Part shown: in pieces, positions 18,459 to 28,020 of the stretch
Position numbering within the stretch: the stretch's first letter is position 1
Layout: each line of letters begins with the position of its first letter
Assembly (NCBI GenBank): GCA_019459085.1
Contig: JAIBEW010000023.1
Location: 1-64,000 of the forward strand
Reading direction: 5' to 3'
Source of the DNA: Kaistella sp.
Lineage (GTDB): Bacteria > Bacteroidota > Bacteroidia > Flavobacteriales > Weeksellaceae
DNA: 64,000 nucleotides
The notes under the pieces: generated by a model
The model's input: only the letters and a program-made list of their open reading frames with translations
The model's database searches: none
What the model was told of the DNA's origin: nothing
Translations under genes and position numbers: made by a program

Positions 18459-21400
18459 TTACATATTTCTTCTGTACATTCCGCCCACTTCAAACAGGGC
18501 ATTCGTAATCTGCCCAAGCGAACAGTATTTCACCGCGTCCATCATCAGTTCAAAAAGATTGGCCTGATTAATTGCGCCGTGCTGCAGATCTTCGAGTGCT
18601 TTCTGCGTGTTTGCCGCATTTGCACTTTGGTAACTTTCAAGATTTTTGATCTGAAGCTGCTTTTCTTCTTCCGTAGATCGGATGACTTCACCCGGCAGGA
18701 CTGTTGGTGAACCGTCTTTTCCAAGGAAAGTGTTCACGCCGATAATCGGATATTCGCCAGTGTGTTTCAACCATTCGTAATGCATGGATTCTTCCTGAAT
18801 TTTGGAACGCTGATACATCGTTTCCATCGCGCCCAGAACTCCGCCTCTTTCAGTAATTCTGTCGAATTCCGTATAAACAGCCTGTTCAACTAAATCCGTC
18901 AGTTCTTCGATGATAAATGAACCCTGCAAAGGATTTTCATTTTTTGCCAAACCAAGTTCTTTATTGATGATAAGCTGAATCGCCATTGCACGTCTTACTG
19001 ATTCTTCAGTCGGCGTTGTGATGGCTTCGTCATACGCATTCGTGTGCAACGAGTTACAGTTGTCGTAAATCGCGTAAAGTGCCTGAAGTGTTGTTCTGAT
19101 GTCGTTAAAATCAATTTCCTGAGCGTGAAGCGAACGTCCGGAAGTCTGAATGTGGTATTTCAACATCTGGCTTCTTTCATTGGCCTGATATTTTTCGCGC
19201 ATCGCTTTTGCCCAGATTCTTCGAGCCACCCGACCGATTACCGCATATTCCGGATCGATGCCGTTGGAGAAAAAGAAGGAAAGATTAGGAGCAAACTCAT
19301 TGATGTCCATTCCTCTGGAAAGATAATATTCCACATAGGTAAACCCGTTTGCAAGTGTAAACGCGAGCTGGGAGATCGGATTTGCGCCGGCTTCGGCGAT
19401 ATGATATCCTGAAATGGATACTGAATAAAAATTCCTTACTTTCTGATCGATGAAATACTGCTGCACATCGCCCATCAGTCTAAGTGCAAATTCAGTGGAG
19501 AAAATACAGGTGTTCTGCGCCTGGTCTTCTTTTAAAATGTCGGCCTGCACGGTTCCGCGCACGGTTGCAATGGTTTCCATTTTAATTTTTTCATACGCGT
19601 CTGCGTCCAAAACTTCATCACCCGTCAATCCGAGTAATTTCAGTCCCAAACCGTTGTTGGAAGGAGGAAGTTCACCGCTGTACGTTGGGCGGTTCAATCC
19701 TTTATCATCAAATTTTTGTTTTAAAGCAGATTCTACTTTATCCCAAAGATTGTTTTCTTCAATAAATTTCTCGCAGTTCTGGTCAATGGCTGCGTTCATG
19801 AAAAACGCAAGCAGCATCGGAGCCGGACCATTGATCGTCATGGAAACGGAAGTCATTGCATTTACGAGATCGAAACCTGAATACAGTTTTTTTGCATCAT
19901 CTAAAGTCGCGATGGAAACTCCCGCATTCCCGATTTTTCCGAAAATATCGGGCGGAAAAGCCGGATCCTGACCGTAAAGCGTCACCGAATCGAATGCGGT
20001 GGAAAGTCTTTTCGCATCCATATCTGCCGAAACATAATGGAATCTGCGGTTGGTTCTTTCCGGTCCGCCTTCACCCGCGAACATTCTCGTCGGATCTTCA
20101 CCGGTTCTTTTGAACGGATAAATTCCTGCAGTAAAAGGAAATGCGCCAGGAACGTTTTCCTGACCTTTCCAGCGGATGAGGTCGCCCCAGTCCTGGAATT
20201 TCGGCAAAGCGATTTTCGGGATTTTTAAATGAGAAAGGGTTTCGGATTTGGTTTCCACCCTGATCTCTTTTCCGCGGACGAGGTAGGTGTAGATATCCGC
20301 ATCGTGCTTCAGTTTGAAATCATGCCATCCGTTCAGGAAATACGTGTTTTCCTGAGAAAGTTCTTTTTTTGTTTTCTGGAAGACCTTTTCGATCTTTTCC
20401 TGACAGTGCTCATCTCCTTCAAGGGCAAATTTAGCACCGTCGAGCTGGTACATTTTTCTGGCAATTAAAGCCTGTTCAACAACATCTTTATCGTAAGAGC
20501 GGTTGATTTCAACAATTTCCGAAAGATAGCGCACCCTTTTCGGAGGAATAATCGTGGTTTCCTCAGAAACGTTCTGTTCTACATATTCGCTCAGATTTAA
20601 CCCTTCAAATTTTGAATTGACTTTTTTAATGAGTTCATTGTATAATTCTGTAGTTCCCCAATCGTTAAACTGGCTTGCCTTCGTGGAATACACAGGCATT
20701 TCGTCTAAATTCTTGTCGAAAAGCACATGATTTCTCTGGAACTGTTTTTTGACAGCCTGAAGCGCATCCAAAGCTCCGCGTTTATCAGATTTGTTTAAAG
20801 CCACCAAATCCGCATAATCCAGCATATCGATTTTTTCCAGTTGAGTGGAAGCACCGTACTCCGGCGTCATCACATACATCGAAACATCGGCGATATCGGT
20901 GATTTCAGAACCCGACTGGCCGATTCCGGAAGTTTCCAGAACAATGACATCAGGATGGGCAATTTTTAAAATATTTAAAGCGGAATGAATGTGTGGCGAA
21001 ACCGAAACATTGTTCTCACGCGTGGCCATCGAACGCATATACACGCGAGGATCGTTGATCGAGTTCATCCGGATCCGGTCGCCCAAAAGCGCACCGCCCG
21101 TTTTCTTCTTCGAAGGGTCGATTGAAATGATGGCGATCTTTTTTTCAGGATTTGAACGCAGGAATCTTCGAACGAGTTCGTCGGTCAAAGAAGATTTTCC
21201 TGCACCGCCGGTTCCGGTAATCCCGATAATCGGAATCGTGGAATCTTTCGCGCGCTCATTGATGGCTTTTACCAGATCGGCTTTTTCTTCAGAAAAATTT
21301 TCCACTGCAGAAATCACTTCAGCAAGGGATTTTGAATCTTCAAAACTGATTTTATCCAGATCTTCAACATGAATATCTCTTCCGGTCGGATAATCGGATT

Positions 21401-21821
21401 TTTCAACCAGATCATCGATCATGCCCTGCAAACCGAGTTCGCGGCCATCATCCGGAGAATAAATTCTCGTTACGCCGTAATCCATGAGGTCTTTGATTTC
21501 TTCGGGCAGAATAACGCCGCCGCCGCCTCCAAAAATTTTGATATGGGAAGCGTTTTTTTCCTTTAATAAATCGCAGATATATTTGAAATATTCGTTGTGG
21601 CCGCCTTGATAAGAAGTCAGTGCGATGGCATTTGCATCTTCCTGAACTGCGCAGTTCACGACTTCTTCCGCAGATTTGTCGTGCCCGAGGTGAATGACTT
21701 CAACACCGGTTGCCTGAATGACGCGGCGCATGATATTGATGGCGGCATCATGTCCGTCGAACAGAGCGGCGGCAGTAACGATTCTGATTTTGTTTTTTGG
21801 AGAATATTTTTGGGTTTCCAT
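18459..21821 (-). CDS. icmF: Fused isobutyryl-CoA-mutase-type protein (B12-binding + G-protein chaperone + mutase domains)
   Basis: N-terminal B12 domain ([12 protein letters not shown]), MeaB-like GTPase ([28 protein letters not shown]), C-terminal mutase domain ([18 protein letters not shown]). Confidence 0.9.
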   Translation of the reverse strand: METQKYSPKNKIRIVTAAALFDGHDAAINIMRRVIQATGVEVIHLGHDKSAEEVVNCAVQEDANAIALTSYQGGHNEYFKYICDLLKEKNASHIKIFGGGGGVILPEEIKDLMDYGVTRIYSPDDGRELGLQGMIDDLVEKSDYPTGRDIHVEDLDKISFEDSKSLAEVISAVENFSEEKADLVKAINERAKDSTIPIIGITGTGGAGKSSLTDELVRRFLRSNPEKKIAIISIDPSKKKTGGALLGDRIRMNSINDPRVYMRSMATRENNVSVSPHIHSALNILKIAHPDVIVLETSGIGQSGSEITDIADVSMYVMTPEYGASTQLEKIDMLDYADLVALNKSDKRGALDALQAVKKQFQRNHVLFDKNLDEMPVYSTKASQFNDWGTTELYNELIKKVNSKFEGLNLSEYVEQNVSEETTIIPPKRVRYLSEIVEINRSYDKDVVEQALIARKMYQLDGAKFALEGDEHCQEKIEKVFQKTKKELSQENTYFLNGWHDFKLKHDADIYTYLVRGKEIRVETKSETLSHLKIPKIALPKFQDWGDLIRWKGQENVPGAFPFTAGIYPFKRTGEDPTRMFAGEGGPERTNRRFHYVSADMDAKRLSTAFDSVTLYGQDPAFPPDIFGKIGNAGVSIATLDDAKKLYSGFDLVNAMTSVSMTINGPAPMLLAFFMNAAIDQNCEKFIEENNLWDKVESALKQKFDDKGLNRPTYSGELPPSNNGLGLKLLGLTGDEVLDADAYEKIKMETIATVRGTVQADILKEDQAQNTCIFSTEFALRLMGDVQQYFIDQKVRNFYSVSISGYHIAEAGANPISQLAFTLANGFTYVEYYLSRGMDINEFAPNLSFFFSNGIDPEYAVIGRVARRIWAKAMREKYQANERSQMLKYHIQTSGRSLHAQEIDFNDIRTTLQALYAIYDNCNSLHTNAYDEAITTPTEESVRRAMAIQLIINKELGLAKNENPLQGSFIIEELTDLVEQAVYTEFDRITERGGVLGAMETMYQRSKIQEESMHYEWLKHTGEYPIIGVNTFLGKDGSPTVLPGEVIRSTEEEKQLQIKNLESYQSANAANTQKALEDLQHGAINQANLFELMMDAVKYCSLGQITNALFEVGGMYRRNM

Positions 21822-21909
21822 AGATGATTTTTCGATGTCCCCAAAGATAGGAAAATTTGGAAATTCGGGAAAAGAAAACCCTTTCGGGTTGTGAAAGGGT
21901 AGAAGACAG

Positions 21910-22299
21910 CTATTGTTTGATCAGCGTCCAGGTACCGGAAAAATTTCCTTGCGTCCACGTTCCGGAATAAGTATTGTTATCGGAGCTGAGGTTTCCGAGG
22001 AGCTTGAACCCAGTAGCAGGCGACGGACTACCGTTGAATGAGGCTCCAATAAGACCATCGTAATAAATTTCATTAGAATTACTAATGCTCGAGTGTCTCG
22101 TAATGGTGACGTTGTCGCTTTTTGAAACTTCTATCTTCAGCGATCCACTATCGTTTCCTGCAAAACTTCCTGCATAGGTTCCTTTGTAAGGCGAAACATA
22201 ATTTTCTTCTGCTTTCCGGTCCCAGTAATTGTCCATGATCTGTTGACAGGAAATCAACGGAGCTAATGCCAACAGGAAAAAAAAGAGTTTACTTTTCAT
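21910..22299 (-). CDS. Hypothetical lipoprotein
   Basis: Lipobox LAPLISC; repeated GSF/SGTW beta-rich segments. Confidence 0.6.
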   Translation of the reverse strand: MKSKLFFFLLALAPLISCQQIMDNYWDRKAEENYVSPYKGTYAGSFAGNDSGSLKIEVSKSDNVTITRHSSISNSNEIYYDGLIGASFNGSPSPATGFKLLGNLSSDNNTYSGTWTQGNFSGTWTLIKQ

Positions 22300-22370
22300 T
22301 AGATCATTTTTTCAAATATAATAAAAAAGGAATTCCATTTTAAATAATTATTTTTGCGCAAACATATTTT

Positions 22371-22703
22371 ATGCAGCGTGCCATTATTTATTTCTTCGCC
22401 GGAACCGTCATCAGTTTTCTTCTGAATTATTTTCTTTTGGGAAGTCAGGGTTGGGAACTTGATCTTTACTACGGTTTTGCGTTCGGCTCGGCATGGGGGA
22501 TAGCCTATTTTCTGGATGATACAAAATTTACGCTGCCTCAGAAACTCGGGATTTCCTTTCTCGCAATGGGACTTCTGATTGTTGCTGGGGTGCTTTTGTT
22601 CAGTCTGGAGAAAGCGGTACCGTCTGTCATTAAATTTTCCATGGTTTTTGTGGCTTATTATCTTATTGCAAGTTTCCGGGGCTCCAAATCGTTAAGAAAT
22701 TAG
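22371..22703 (+). CDS. Small multi-TM hypothetical protein
   Basis: About 4 hydrophobic segments; TAttTTTG promoter at 22349-22356. Confidence 0.6.
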   Translation: MQRAIIYFFAGTVISFLLNYFLLGSQGWELDLYYGFAFGSAWGIAYFLDDTKFTLPQKLGISFLAMGLLIVAGVLLFSLEKAVPSVIKFSMVFVAYYLIASFRGSKSLRN

Positions 22704-22821
22704 TAAATCTGAAGGCAAATTCAGCCATAAAAAATGGCCCATGAATGTGGAATAAAATCAACAGATTCAAATCCTTAGCATAATCTTTACCGAAAACATT
22801 TCCAGTTCCGAAAAAAAACTT

Positions 22822-22829
22822 TACCTTTG
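22822..22829 (+). promoter_or_regulatory. -7 element TAccTTTG for rplM-rpsI
   Basis: Matches TAnnTTTG upstream of rplM. Confidence 0.6.
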
Positions 22830-22876
22830 CACACCCTATTTGGGGAAAATAATGTTTAATCGTTAAACGAAAAAGT

Positions 22877-23332
22877 GTGAATACATTAAGTTACAAAACC
22901 GTTTCAGCTAACAAAGCTACCGCTAATAAAGAATGGGTTGTGGTAGACGCTGAAGGACAACCGTTAGGAAGAATCGCTTCTAAGGTTGCAAAGATTTTGA
23001 GAGGTAAGCACAAAACGAATTTTACGCCCCACGCAGATTGTGGAGATAACGTAATCGTTTTGAATGCTGGGAAAGTAACCCTTTCCGGGAACAAGTGGGC
23101 TGACAAGACTTACATTTGGCATACTGGTTATCCAGGTGGTCAAAAGTCGATGACTGCGCTTGAACTTCAGAAAAAAGATTCTTTAAAAGTTTTGGAAAAA
23201 TCCGTAAAAGGAATGCTTCCTAAAACCAAACTGGGATCCCAACTGTTTACGAACCTTTATTTATATGAAGGAACTGAACACAAACATGAAGCTCAGCAGC
23301 CAAAAGTTATTAATATTAACGAATTCAAATAA
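22877..23332 (+). CDS. rplM: 50S ribosomal protein L13
   Basis: [35 protein letters not shown]. Confidence 0.97.
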   Translation: MNTLSYKTVSANKATANKEWVVVDAEGQPLGRIASKVAKILRGKHKTNFTPHADCGDNVIVLNAGKVTLSGNKWADKTYIWHTGYPGGQKSMTALELQKKDSLKVLEKSVKGMLPKTKLGSQLFTNLYLYEGTEHKHEAQQPKVININEFK

Positions 23333-23337
23333 TTAAT

Positions 23338-23724
23338 ATGTCAATAGTTCATAAAATCGGAAGAAGAAAAACCGCTGTTGCAAGAATCTACATGAAACCT
23401 GGTTCAGGAATCATTACGATCAACAAAAAGGATTCTAAAGACTACTTCGGTACCGACGTTTTGGTTTACAAATTGAATCAGCCGTTTTTGTTGACAGAAA
23501 CTGTGGGTCAGTATGACGTTACAGTGAATGTTTTCGGAGGCGGAATTACCGGTCAGGCTGAAGCCATCAGATTAGGTCTTTCTAGAGCATTGTGTGAAAT
23601 CAACGAAGAGTTCAGATTATTGCTTAAACCACACGGATTGCTTACAAGAGATGCAAGAATGGTGGAAAGAAAGAAACCAGGTCAGAAAAAAGCGAGAAAG
23701 AGATTCCAGTTCTCAAAACGTTAA
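23338..23724 (+). CDS. rpsI: 30S ribosomal protein S9
   Basis: [17 protein letters not shown]-terminal [11 protein letters not shown]. Confidence 0.97.
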   Translation: MSIVHKIGRRKTAVARIYMKPGSGIITINKKDSKDYFGTDVLVYKLNQPFLLTETVGQYDVTVNVFGGGITGQAEAIRLGLSRALCEINEEFRLLLKPHGLLTRDARMVERKKPGQKKARKRFQFSKR

Positions 23725-23732
23725 TTCAAAAG

Positions 23733-23799
23733 ATTCAAGATGCAAGACACAAGATACAAGACATTGGTTGGAAATCTTGGTTCCTGGATCTTGGCTCTG
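23733..23799. repeat. CAAGA/TCTTG-rich imperfect inverted repeat between rpsI and rpsB
   Basis: ATTCAAGATGCAAGACACAAGATACAAGAC ... TCTTGGTTCCTGGATCTTGGCTCTG. Confidence 0.6.
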
Positions 23800-23907
23800 T
23801 TATCTAATCAAAAATGCCCCCTTTAGTTTAGCACCCAAACTATTCTCCCATCTAAAGAAAAGTTGATTGCGAAAAAGCGGCACGTAAACTAAAAACAAAA
23901 AAGCGAC

Positions 23908-24675
23908 ATGGCAAAAGCAAATGTTAAAGACCTTTTAGAGGCAGGAGTACACTTTGGTCACATGACCAGAAAGTGGAATCCAAATATGGCTCCATACATT
24001 TTTATGGAGAAAAACGGTATTCACATCGTAGACTTACATAAAACAGCAGTAAAATTAGACGAAGCTTGTACCGCTTTAGAAAAAATTACTTCTGCAGGTA
24101 AAAAAGTTCTTTTCGTAGCTACTAAAAAGCAGGCGAAAGAAGTTGTAGCAAAATATGCAGCTGAACTTAATATGCCTTATATCACTGAAAGATGGCCGGG
24201 CGGAATGTTAACAAACTTTGTTACGATCCGTAAAGCTGTTAAGAAAATGAACCAGATCGATAAAATGAAGAAAGATGGTACTTTCGAAACTTTATCTAAA
24301 AAAGAAAGACTTCAGGTTGACCGTCAAAGAGCCAATCTTGAGAAAAACTTAGGTTCAATTTCCGACATGGTGCGTCTTCCATCAGCACTTTTTGTTGTTG
24401 ATATTATGAAAGAACACATCGCTGTTACTGAGGCTAAAAAATTGGGTATTCCAATTTTTGCAATCGTTGATACGAATTCAGATCCAAGAAAAGTAGAATA
24501 TGTGATTCCTGGAAATGATGATGCATCCAAATCAATCGATATGATTTTGAGCGTTGTTTCAAGCTCTATCAAAGACGGTTTATCTCAAAGAAAAGCAGAT
24601 AAAGAAAAATCCAAAGAAGAAGGGGAAAAAGTAACGGCTGATGCTGATGCTGATTTCGACGCTGCTGCGGAATAA
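23908..24675 (+). CDS. rpsB: 30S ribosomal protein S2
   Basis: LLEAGVHFGHMTRKWNPNM, ERWPGGMLTNF, IPIFAIVDTNSDP. Confidence 0.97.
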   Translation: MAKANVKDLLEAGVHFGHMTRKWNPNMAPYIFMEKNGIHIVDLHKTAVKLDEACTALEKITSAGKKVLFVATKKQAKEVVAKYAAELNMPYITERWPGGMLTNFVTIRKAVKKMNQIDKMKKDGTFETLSKKERLQVDRQRANLEKNLGSISDMVRLPSALFVVDIMKEHIAVTEAKKLGIPIFAIVDTNSDPRKVEYVIPGNDDASKSIDMILSVVSSSIKDGLSQRKADKEKSKEEGEKVTADADADFDAAAE

Positions 24676-24691
24676 TAGCTATCTCGATAAT

Positions 24692-24726
24692 AAAAAAAGG
24701 TTCAGAATATTTCTGAACCTTTTTTT
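24692..24726. terminator. Intrinsic terminator after rpsB
   Basis: AAAAAAAGGTTCAGAA-TATT-TCTGAACCTTTTTTT. Confidence 0.8.
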
Positions 24727-24746
24727 ATGCTCTCTGAAATGAACGG

Positions 24747-25352
24747 TTAATTGCTTTGGTCCTTCGGATCACCGGTTGGAACATTCGGTTTTAACGAAAC
24801 TACCATGTTTTTCGTGATTTTTTTGCGCGAGACATAACTCAAATCACATAAATTGGTGGAAAGCATATAATCACCCTGCGGAATTACGATGGAGTTTTCT
24901 CCGTGAGAAGGCACCGCAAGGTTATAGAATTTGCTGCCCTGAATCCTAAGGATCATATTGCAGTCGGAATTGTTCTGAACGAGCAGAATCGCATCGGTAT
25001 TGCTCTGGTCACTGTTGAAAAGCTGGTTCAGTACCTTTACAGTGTTCTTGGAATGAACTGCCTTGTTTTCCTCTAAAATCTGAGCGTATTCTGCGGCTTC
25101 TCTTTCGGTGATGGTTTTAAATACGATGGGTTTCGGAAGTTCGCCCGGTTTCTGCTTTGGTTTCTTCGCGTTTTTCAGCGCCTGAAGTTTCTGTTTCAGA
25201 AATGGCAGATTTTTATCTCCGGGATGATTACGGATGTATTGCTCGACTTTTTTTACGTCTTTACTGTCCATAATGCTGAGCTTCGCTACAGATTCCGTTT
25301 TGCAGGATCCTAAAAGGAGTAGAAAGGAGCAAAGCAGCGTGGTGTTTTTCAT
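24747..25352 (-). CDS. Small lipoprotein, member 2 of the four-paralog family
   Basis: Lipobox LLLGSC; NSDCNMILRIQGSKFYNLAVPSHGENSIVIPQGDYMLSTNLCDLSYVSRKKI. Confidence 0.65.
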   Translation of the reverse strand: MKNTTLLCSFLLLLGSCKTESVAKLSIMDSKDVKKVEQYIRNHPGDKNLPFLKQKLQALKNAKKPKQKPGELPKPIVFKTITEREAAEYAQILEENKAVHSKNTVKVLNQLFNSDQSNTDAILLVQNNSDCNMILRIQGSKFYNLAVPSHGENSIVIPQGDYMLSTNLCDLSYVSRKKITKNMVVSLKPNVPTGDPKDQSN

Positions 25353-26047
25353 CCGTTAATTCTGAATTTTATATACGTTATGGTTTTTCCTTTTGCTGAG
25401 AAAAGTCCTTCGTAATACGTTTTTATTTCTCTTAAAAGCGGCGTTCCCGGATCAAATTCCGGCGCTCCGTAAATATCGTGATTTGCGGCAATGATTTCGT
25501 GTCCCTGTCCCTGAAGCAAGCCTAAAGTATATCCATGCAGGAATTCCGAGTCGGTCTTGAGATGCATGACGCCGTCTTTTTTCAGGATTTTTTTGTACCG
25601 TTCCAGAAATTCAGGATGGGTCATCCGGTGCTTTGTCCGGCGGTATTTGATTTGAGGATCCGGAAAAGTAATCCAGATTTCATCAATTTCATCTTTGTCG
25701 AAAAAACAGTCAACGAGTTCAATCTGAGTTCTGAGAAAAGCGACATTATGGAGATTTTTCTCCACCGCTTCTTTGGCACCGAACCAAAAACGCGCACCTT
25801 TGATGTCGATACCAATAAAGTTTTTTTCAGGAAATGCTTTGGCCAGTCCAACTGAATATTCTCCTTTTCCACAGCCCAGTTCCAGAACTATGGGATTTTG
25901 GTTTTTAAAAACCTCGTCTCTCCATTTCCCTTTTAAATGAAAATTGTCCTGCGCTTCTGCTCTTGTTGGCTGAAAAACGTTCGGAAGAATTCTGTTTTCC
26001 TCGAAACGTGCCAGTTTATTTTTTCCCATATCAATTTCTTGGGGCAA
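25349..26047 (-). CDS. trmB: tRNA (guanosine(46)-N7)-methyltransferase
   Basis: VLELGCGKGEYSVGLAKAFPEKNFIGIDIKG, WITFPDPQIKYRRTKHRMTHPEFL. A downstream in-frame start (MGKNKL) is possible. Confidence 0.93.
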   Translation of the reverse strand: MPQEIDMGKNKLARFEENRILPNVFQPTRAEAQDNFHLKGKWRDEVFKNQNPIVLELGCGKGEYSVGLAKAFPEKNFIGIDIKGARFWFGAKEAVEKNLHNVAFLRTQIELVDCFFDKDEIDEIWITFPDPQIKYRRTKHRMTHPEFLERYKKILKKDGVMHLKTDSEFLHGYTLGLLQGQGHEIIAANHDIYGAPEFDPGTPLLREIKTYYEGLFSAKGKTITYIKFRING

Positions 26048-26101
26048 AAATAATATTAAATAAAGAGAAAAGGAAGCATAAGACGGGTTAATGCGTTTTA
26101 A

Positions 26102-26914
26102 TTATTTGGCTCCGGGATTGCTCAGCGCCACCATCATTGCTTTCTGAACGGTTTTTTGCGATGCGTATTGCGCTCCGCAAACAATACTTGTAAACAGGTA
26201 ATCGCCTTTCGTCACTACAATTGAATTTTCGTTGTGTGCTGCCACTGCAAGACGGTATTTTGTATGTCCTGTGCCCTCAATCCGCACAATGATGTTGCAG
26301 TCTGACTTATTCTGAATCAGAATGATGCTTTCGCGGCTGCTCGGATCACTGTCGAAGAGTTTGTTCAGGAGCTGAACGGTCTTCTGTTTGTGTGCTTCCG
26401 GCGATTCGTTGATGAGCATTTTAAATTCATCGTCTTCTGCACTTGGCGTGGCGACAAAAGCGGGCGTGCTTGGTGCGGTTGCGGTAACTTTTTTGCCAGG
26501 AACTGCCGACACAGCCGGTTGTTCTGTAATCGTCACGGGAGCCATCGTAGCGGGATTCAGGTTTTTCGCGAGCGCTTCTTTGTATTTTGCAATCTGTTTC
26601 TGTTTAATGATCGCATTCATTTCATCAAAACTGATTTTGGTAGAAGGCCTTCTTTTCAGCGTTGCGAGCATTTCCTGCAGTGGTTTTACCCGTGCATCTT
26701 CCGGATGCGCTTTTTTGATGTACTCTTTTATCATCTCCATTATTCTCGGCTTCAGAACAGAACGTCTAGGATCATCCGGATGGGCGTCGCGTAAAAATGC
26801 ATTGATTTCGTAGATGCTTTTACTGCGCATAATCTCCGAATAATCCTTCATTTTCTTCTGTGCAGAAAGATTGCAAAGCATGAGTAGGCTAAAAATCAGA
26901 ATAATTTTTCTCAT
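26102..26914 (-). CDS. Secreted protein, member 3 of the four-paralog family
   Basis: KSDCNIIVRIEGTGHTKYRLAVAAHNENSIVVTKGDYLFTSIVCGAQYASQKTVQK; signal peptide. Confidence 0.65.
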   Translation of the reverse strand: MRKIILIFSLLMLCNLSAQKKMKDYSEIMRSKSIYEINAFLRDAHPDDPRRSVLKPRIMEMIKEYIKKAHPEDARVKPLQEMLATLKRRPSTKISFDEMNAIIKQKQIAKYKEALAKNLNPATMAPVTITEQPAVSAVPGKKVTATAPSTPAFVATPSAEDDEFKMLINESPEAHKQKTVQLLNKLFDSDPSSRESIILIQNKSDCNIIVRIEGTGHTKYRLAVAAHNENSIVVTKGDYLFTSIVCGAQYASQKTVQKAMMVALSNPGAK

Positions 26915-27009
26915 AGAATTAGAACAGGAATTAAATTAACACATTAGATTTCCAACTAAATTAACGTCTTTTCCTCTATTTTATGTATAAAAAGTGGTGA
27001 AAGTTTCAA

Positions 27010-27801
27010 TTATTTCACAAGGGTTCTGAGGTTGGAATTGTCGAGTCTTTTCTGGTAAATCGGAAGGTATTTTTCGATAGCGACTTGCGCTGCCTGATAA
27101 TTTCCGGCATCAATATAAGCAGACAGACGGTCTGATGTGTAGACAAACTGCAGGAAATTTTCCACTAAATTTTCCGGGATCTTTATCTTTTCGAAATATT
27201 CGGCGCCGAAGTAGTTCTTCATTTTCTGCACGGATGTATTCATCTTTTCGTAGGCATAATAGCGCTCTTTTTTCTTTTTTTCTCCCGAAAGAATATCATA
27301 AATAGTGTCAACACTGAAGGTGAGTCCGCCGCCGGAAAATCCTGCTACCGGAAGCTGAGGCGGGTTCCCGTCTCCTTTCGGTTCCGGCAGGCCGAGCATT
27401 TTCTGTATTTCGAGTGCTTTTTCCGATGATTTAAGGGAAGCGACGTCCTTTCTTAAATTCCCCGACGGTTTAAAACGGTTGATTACGACTTCCTGAATCT
27501 CATAATAAGCAATCTTCAGCTCTACAAGATTGGTGGAATTTTCAAGCATCGTCTGGTTCAGACTCAGATCTTTTCTTTCCGTTACAATGGAGGTGAAGCG
27601 GATGCGGTCTCCACTGTTTGCAGCAATGCGGAATTCTCCGTTATAGTCACTGAGCACGGTCTTCTGCGTGTTGAGGTTCGTTACAAAAATCTGGTTGAGA
27701 TAGAGCATCGAATTGTCCCTGAGGAATACCTGTCCTTTAAAGATCTGGGCATTGATATTCACCAAGGAAAGCAACACCAAAAATGTAAATATTTTTTTCA
27801 T
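27010..27801 (-). CDS. Secreted protein with carboxypeptidase-regulatory-like domain
   Basis: Signal peptide; KGQVFLRDNSMLYLNQIFVTNLNTQKTVLSDYNGEFRIAANSGDRIRFTSI. Confidence 0.65.
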   Translation of the reverse strand: MKKIFTFLVLLSLVNINAQIFKGQVFLRDNSMLYLNQIFVTNLNTQKTVLSDYNGEFRIAANSGDRIRFTSIVTERKDLSLNQTMLENSTNLVELKIAYYEIQEVVINRFKPSGNLRKDVASLKSSEKALEIQKMLGLPEPKGDGNPPQLPVAGFSGGGLTFSVDTIYDILSGEKKKKERYYAYEKMNTSVQKMKNYFGAEYFEKIKIPENLVENFLQFVYTSDRLSAYIDAGNYQAAQVAIEKYLPIYQKRLDNSNLRTLVK

Positions 27802-28020
27802 CTGTTGCCGGCAAAATTAAAGAGAAATTCTCTTGATGGTACAGGTTACAGAATGCGGTTCGGTTAAAGTTTGGTTAAACTTTTATCGTGAAATGTTAAG
27901 AAGCGTTAGAGTGGGGGCGTTTTAGATAAATTGTGTTAAAGAAATGCACAGAGCACCAATCTATGATTTATTTCACAGTCATTTTAATCCTTATGTTTTT
28001 GCATAAACCGATTGGAAATA

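Noticed and set aside
19044-21827. Series of plus-strand ORFs (19044, 19450, 19856, 20037, 20989, 21597) opposite icmF
   Set aside because: Antisense shadows of a long conserved gene with no independent coding evidence.
26388-26813. Two overlapping plus-strand ORFs (134-141 aa) opposite the 26102 gene
   Set aside because: Antisense to a protein with clear paralogs; low-complexity translations.
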